Origin: JAOUEA01 sp963810915
GTDB taxonomy: Bacteria > Actinomycetota > UBA4738 > HRBIN12
DNA length: 64,000 nt
Assembly: GCA_963810915.1 (NCBI GenBank)
Contig: CAWEPH010000006.1
Location: forward strand, 930,001 to 994,000
Reading direction: 5' to 3'
Positions 61,212 through 64,000 of this stretch are shown piece by piece. The notes under the pieces are model-generated. The model did not search any database, was not told the origin of the DNA, and worked only from the letters and a program-made list of their open reading frames with translations. The position numbers and the translations under genes are program-made. Numbering within the stretch: the first letter of the stretch is position 1; each line of letters begins with the position of its first letter.

Positions 61212-62033
61212 TCAGGACGCGGACAAGGTTGGGTTAAGAGCGGGTGAAGCGGCTTCGCGTCGCCGGATCCGCCAGACCATCACCAGACCGCCGACGATCA
61301 TCGCGAGGCAGAGGTACTGGGCACCCGTCAGCCCGCCGACACGCTCATCGTAGGCACGCAGGAAGTCCGTCAGGAATCGCTGCGTGCCGTACCAGAGCAG
61401 GAACGTGGCGGTCATCACGCCCTCGGGTGCGTGCCGACGGGCCAACCAGAACAGGAACGCTGCGAGCGGCGCCAGCAGCAGGATCTCGTAGAGCGCGGTG
61501 TTGTGGACCACGGTGCCGACGACGATCGGACCCTCCCTGGTCGCGCCGCCAAGGTACTTCACCCCCAGGAAGAACGACGTCGTGTGGCCGAGGTGTTCGC
61601 CGACCGAGTAGCACCCGATCCGCCCGATCATCAGGCCCGGCACCAGGCCCAGCACGATACCGTCCGTGAGCAGGAGCCCCCGTACCTCGGGATGCTTGCG
61701 GAGCCAGAGCACGATCACGACGATCGAGATCACGAACGCGCCGGAGAACTGGAGCCCGCCCTGCCAGACGGCGAACGCGGAGAGGGGCTGGTCCGAGAAA
61801 TCGGAGAGGTGGGTGAGCACGTACAGGACCCGCGACCCGATGATCCCGTAGATCACCACGCGCCACGCGAGCGAGGCCAGCGCATCAGCGTCGAGCCCGC
61901 GTTGACGCGCGAACCGCAGGAAGACCCAGGTCCCGACGAGGATACCGACCGCGACGAACACCCCGAACACGTGGATCGGCACGGGCCCCACGTTCACCAC
62001 GGGGAACGTTCGATACGGGATCGCGGCATACAC
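61212..62033 (-). CDS. lgt: Prolipoprotein diacylglyceryl transferase (Lgt)
   Basis: 273 aa, seven helices. Adds diacylglycerol to lipobox cysteines. Signature GRIGCYSVGEHLGHTTSFF keeps Arg and Glu of the GRxGxFxxGE motif. The loop equivalent to GGxxxHGG reads WQGGLQFSGAF, with Ser where Escherichia coli has a functionally important His; variation at this site is known in Gram-positive members. Several lipoproteins in this window would be its substrates. Confidence 0.87.
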   Translation of the reverse strand: MYAAIPYRTFPVVNVGPVPIHVFGVFVAVGILVGTWVFLRFARQRGLDADALASLAWRVVIYGIIGSRVLYVLTHLSDFSDQPLSAFAVWQGGLQFSGAFVISIVVIVLWLRKHPEVRGLLLTDGIVLGLVPGLMIGRIGCYSVGEHLGHTTSFFLGVKYLGGATREGPIVVGTVVHNTALYEILLLAPLAAFLFWLARRHAPEGVMTATFLLWYGTQRFLTDFLRAYDERVGGLTGAQYLCLAMIVGGLVMVWRIRRREAASPALNPTLSAS

Positions 62034-62081
62034 CCCTCCATGGTACGGACCTCGCGCGCGGCGAAGGACTGCAACGCACCG

Positions 62082-64000
62082 TCAGAACTGAGGGAATCCA
62101 CCCCACACCGCCGCGTTCTCGTCCGACTCGGCGTGATCGACCCCGGCACCGAGCAACGCGACACCTGACCCCCCGAGCGTCACGAGCGCCCGCAGCTCCT
62201 GATCCGACGGACCTCCGAGATCCTCGAGCGCGAGCGACAAGGGGTCCCCGCGCGCCCAGGTCACTCCGTCGACCGATATCCAGGCGGCGCCGTCGACATC
62301 GCCCTGCGCCGACGCGGCGTGGCCGGCCGCCACGAACCCGCCGCGATACGCGGTCACGGTGAGCATCCGCTGCGGCCCCTCGCCCGCGGCAACGGCAGGC
62401 GTCATCGCGACCCGCTCCCAGGTCCGGCCGTCGACGGAACGCCAGACGGCTACGCTGTCCGACCCGATCGAATCGTCGTAGCCGACCGCGACCGAGACCG
62501 AGCCGCGGCCGGCGGCGATCGAGAACGCGATCTGGTTACCCGGACCCGCAAGGGGATCGTCGTTCGCCCTCGTCCAATCTCCCTGACGGAGCACCCAGAA
62601 CGCTGGATCGACATCACCTCGTTCGGAGGTGGATCCCGTGGCCACGACGACGCCCGCCGACTCGACCACGGCCGAGTCCACCTCCATCGCGCCGACGCCA
62701 CCGAGGTCCTCGTCCTGCATGCGTCTCCAACGCAGGCCGTCGGAGGAGCGCCACGCCGCCCCTTGCGGCTCCCCGCTCGATGCGTCGTATCCGACCGCCA
62801 CGAACGAGCCGTGCGAGACGACGACATCGCGAACGACCTGGTCGCCCGGCTGTGCCCAGCTCGGGGATCGGACCGGGGTCCAGGACGTGCCGTCGTCCGT
62901 TGAGCGCCAACCCATCGCGTCGAGGTCGGACCCACCCGAGGTCCAGCCGAGGGCCAGGATGACCCCGTCCTTCACTCCCACGGTGGTCGCCCGCTGCTCT
63001 CCCGACATGTGGAGACCCGGCGCGTCGGCGGACCGCCATCGTTGCCCGTTCGGGGACATCCATATCGCAACATCGGAAGGATCTCCCGCCCGCGCGGCGT
63101 GGCCGACCGCGACGACACCGCTCGGCGACAACGCCAAATCGTTGATCGCTTGCTCCCCCGATCCTCGAAACCCCTGAGGGACCTTCTGCAGGCCGTGCCA
63201 CAGGAAATGCCTCCAGGTATCTGCGGCCGGACCCCCGGATCCAGCGGGGAACGACGATCCGGCGTGCGGCGAGGGCGGCGGCGATCCGGCGCCACCGGAG
63301 GCGACCACCATCCATATGACGAGCGACGCCACGACGGCGCCCCCGATCGCCAGGGATGGCCAGGCCCGACGAGGTCGTCGGGTGGTCTTCGGCCCGGGGA
63401 GGATCTCGGTGGGCGTGCGCTCGACCTCGCGAACGTGGGTGTCTTCCGCGACGTCGTCACCGTCGCGCCGTTCGGCCGGAACCCGCAGTGGCGTCCGCTC
63501 GGTCGTGACCGTGGCCGCGCCGATCGTGTTCCTCGCGGCCTCCACCAATCCGGTGCACGTGGCATAACGGTCATCCGGGTGCTTCGCGAGGGCGCGCGCG
63601 ACCACCGTGTCGAGACCGGGCCACGTCCCGATGCCCTCCGGCAACGGAGGAGGAGGGTCCTGTAGGTGTCCGTAGATCGTTGCGACATCTGTGTCGCGTG
63701 GGAACGGGACGCGCCCCGAAAGACAGTGATAGAGCACGCACCCGAGGGAATAGACGTCAGCGCGTCCGTCGATCGGGTCGCCCGCGATCTGTTCCGGCGC
63801 CACGTAATCGACGGTCCCGACGAACTGACCGGTTCTGGTCAACGCCGTTCGCGAGGTGATCCGCTTCGTGACTCCGAAATCCGAAAGGAACGCCCGTTCG
63901 GGGAAGGTGTCGCTCGCCTCGAGGAGGATGTTGCCCGGCTTCACGTCGCGATGCACGAGCCCTTCCTCGTGTGCCGCATCGAGCGCACCCGCAACCTGGC
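62082..64000 (-). CDS. Transmembrane Ser/Thr protein kinase with extracellular propeller, partial
   Basis: The N-terminal lobe lies beyond the window end (the open frame runs through 64000 with GALDAAHEEGLVHRD). Visible kinase motifs: HRDVKPGNILL (catalytic loop), SDFGVTK (DFG), VGTVDYVAPEQ (activation loop and APE) and DGRADVYSLGCVLY. A basic juxtamembrane stretch (KTTRRPRRAW) precedes one helix (LAIGGAVVASLVIWMVV). Outside follow about six repeats with W-x-S-x-D/N-G-x-x-W (MSPNGQRW, STDDGTSW, SSDGLRW, SVDGRTW, SVDGVTW), likely a six-bladed propeller sensor. Downstream neighbour is lgt. Confidence 0.85.
   Translation of the reverse strand, partial: QVAGALDAAHEEGLVHRDVKPGNILLEASDTFPERAFLSDFGVTKRITSRTALTRTGQFVGTVDYVAPEQIAGDPIDGRADVYSLGCVLYHCLSGRVPFPRDTDVATIYGHLQDPPPPLPEGIGTWPGLDTVVARALAKHPDDRYATCTGLVEAARNTIGAATVTTERTPLRVPAERRDGDDVAEDTHVREVERTPTEILPGPKTTRRPRRAWPSLAIGGAVVASLVIWMVVASGGAGSPPPSPHAGSSFPAGSGGPAADTWRHFLWHGLQKVPQGFRGSGEQAINDLALSPSGVVAVGHAARAGDPSDVAIWMSPNGQRWRSADAPGLHMSGEQRATTVGVKDGVILALGWTSGGSDLDAMGWRSTDDGTSWTPVRSPSWAQPGDQVVRDVVVSHGSFVAVGYDASSGEPQGAAWRSSDGLRWRRMQDEDLGGVGAMEVDSAVVESAGVVVATGSTSERGDVDPAFWVLRQGDWTRANDDPLAGPGNQIAFSIAAGRGSVSVAVGYDDSIGSDSVAVWRSVDGRTWERVAMTPAVAAGEGPQRMLTVTAYRGGFVAAGHAASAQGDVDGAAWISVDGVTWARGDPLSLALEDLGGPSDQELRALVTLGGSGVALLGAGVDHAESDENAAVWGGFPQF

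Overview
The window is high-GC DNA with frequent GTG and TTG starts and tightly packed genes, many overlapping by GTGA, ATGA or TGATG. It looks like a chromosome segment of an uncultured actinobacterial (Actinomycetota-type) lineage. The support is a DUF5318 zinc-ribbon gene next to a class A penicillin-binding protein (as in Rv0049/ponA1), a Tad cluster with a DUF4244 pilin (as in Rv3654c-Rv3660c), menaquinone genes, a PknB-type kinase and NarL/DesK-type two-component pairs. No rRNA, tRNA, CRISPR array or transposase was found, and no gene-free stretch exceeds 300 bases (longest about 215).

Layout. 0-6.9 kb: menaquinone region (menD, a GNAT, an acyl-CoA ligase; convergent menF, menG and a MerR regulator). 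7-9.4 kb: two membrane glycosyltransferases. 9.4-12.4 kb: response regulator and PAS histidine kinase. 12.4-16.1 kb: penicillin-binding protein, DUF5318, cupin, DUF983. 16.1-20.1 kb: Tad/Flp secretion cluster. 20.3-32.9 kb: a cyclic-nucleotide island, namely an MFS permease with a C-terminal cNMP-binding domain, divergent from eight consecutive genes that each fuse an alpha/beta-hydrolase fold to a class III nucleotide cyclase domain. 32.9-35.9 kb: polyamine-type ABC importer without its ATPase. 36-38.5 kb: two lipoproteins and an SMP-30-like protein. 38.5-47.5 kb: two HME-type RND pumps, a stub adaptor lipoprotein and a two-component system. 47.6-53.6 kb: acyltransferase 3, amidohydrolase, PPK2 and a membrane-sensor/FkbM methyltransferase fusion. 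53.6-64 kb: CpaE-like ATPase, M15 peptidase, GyrI-like protein, a MoaD-like/propeller pair, HAD hydrolase with PadR regulator, DNA glycosylase, Lgt, and a Ser/Thr kinase cut by the window end.

Most notable system. In all eight cyclases the hydrolase nucleophile serine is replaced, and in most the usual histidine is too, while the two cyclase metal-binding aspartates are kept. The hydrolase folds therefore look like ligand sensors. The divergent permease keeps a good phosphate-binding cassette. Sensors, second messenger and a possible effector are thus encoded together; this link is inference.

Sequence quality. Many genes in 1.8-19.4 kb and 29-31.5 kb, plus two near 37.5 kb, are broken by single-base indels that restore conserved protein when corrected, mostly extra bases in G/C-rich runs. 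From 38 to 64 kb no gene is broken. I read most of these as assembly or sequencing errors. Coordinates for such genes span the corrected reading frame.
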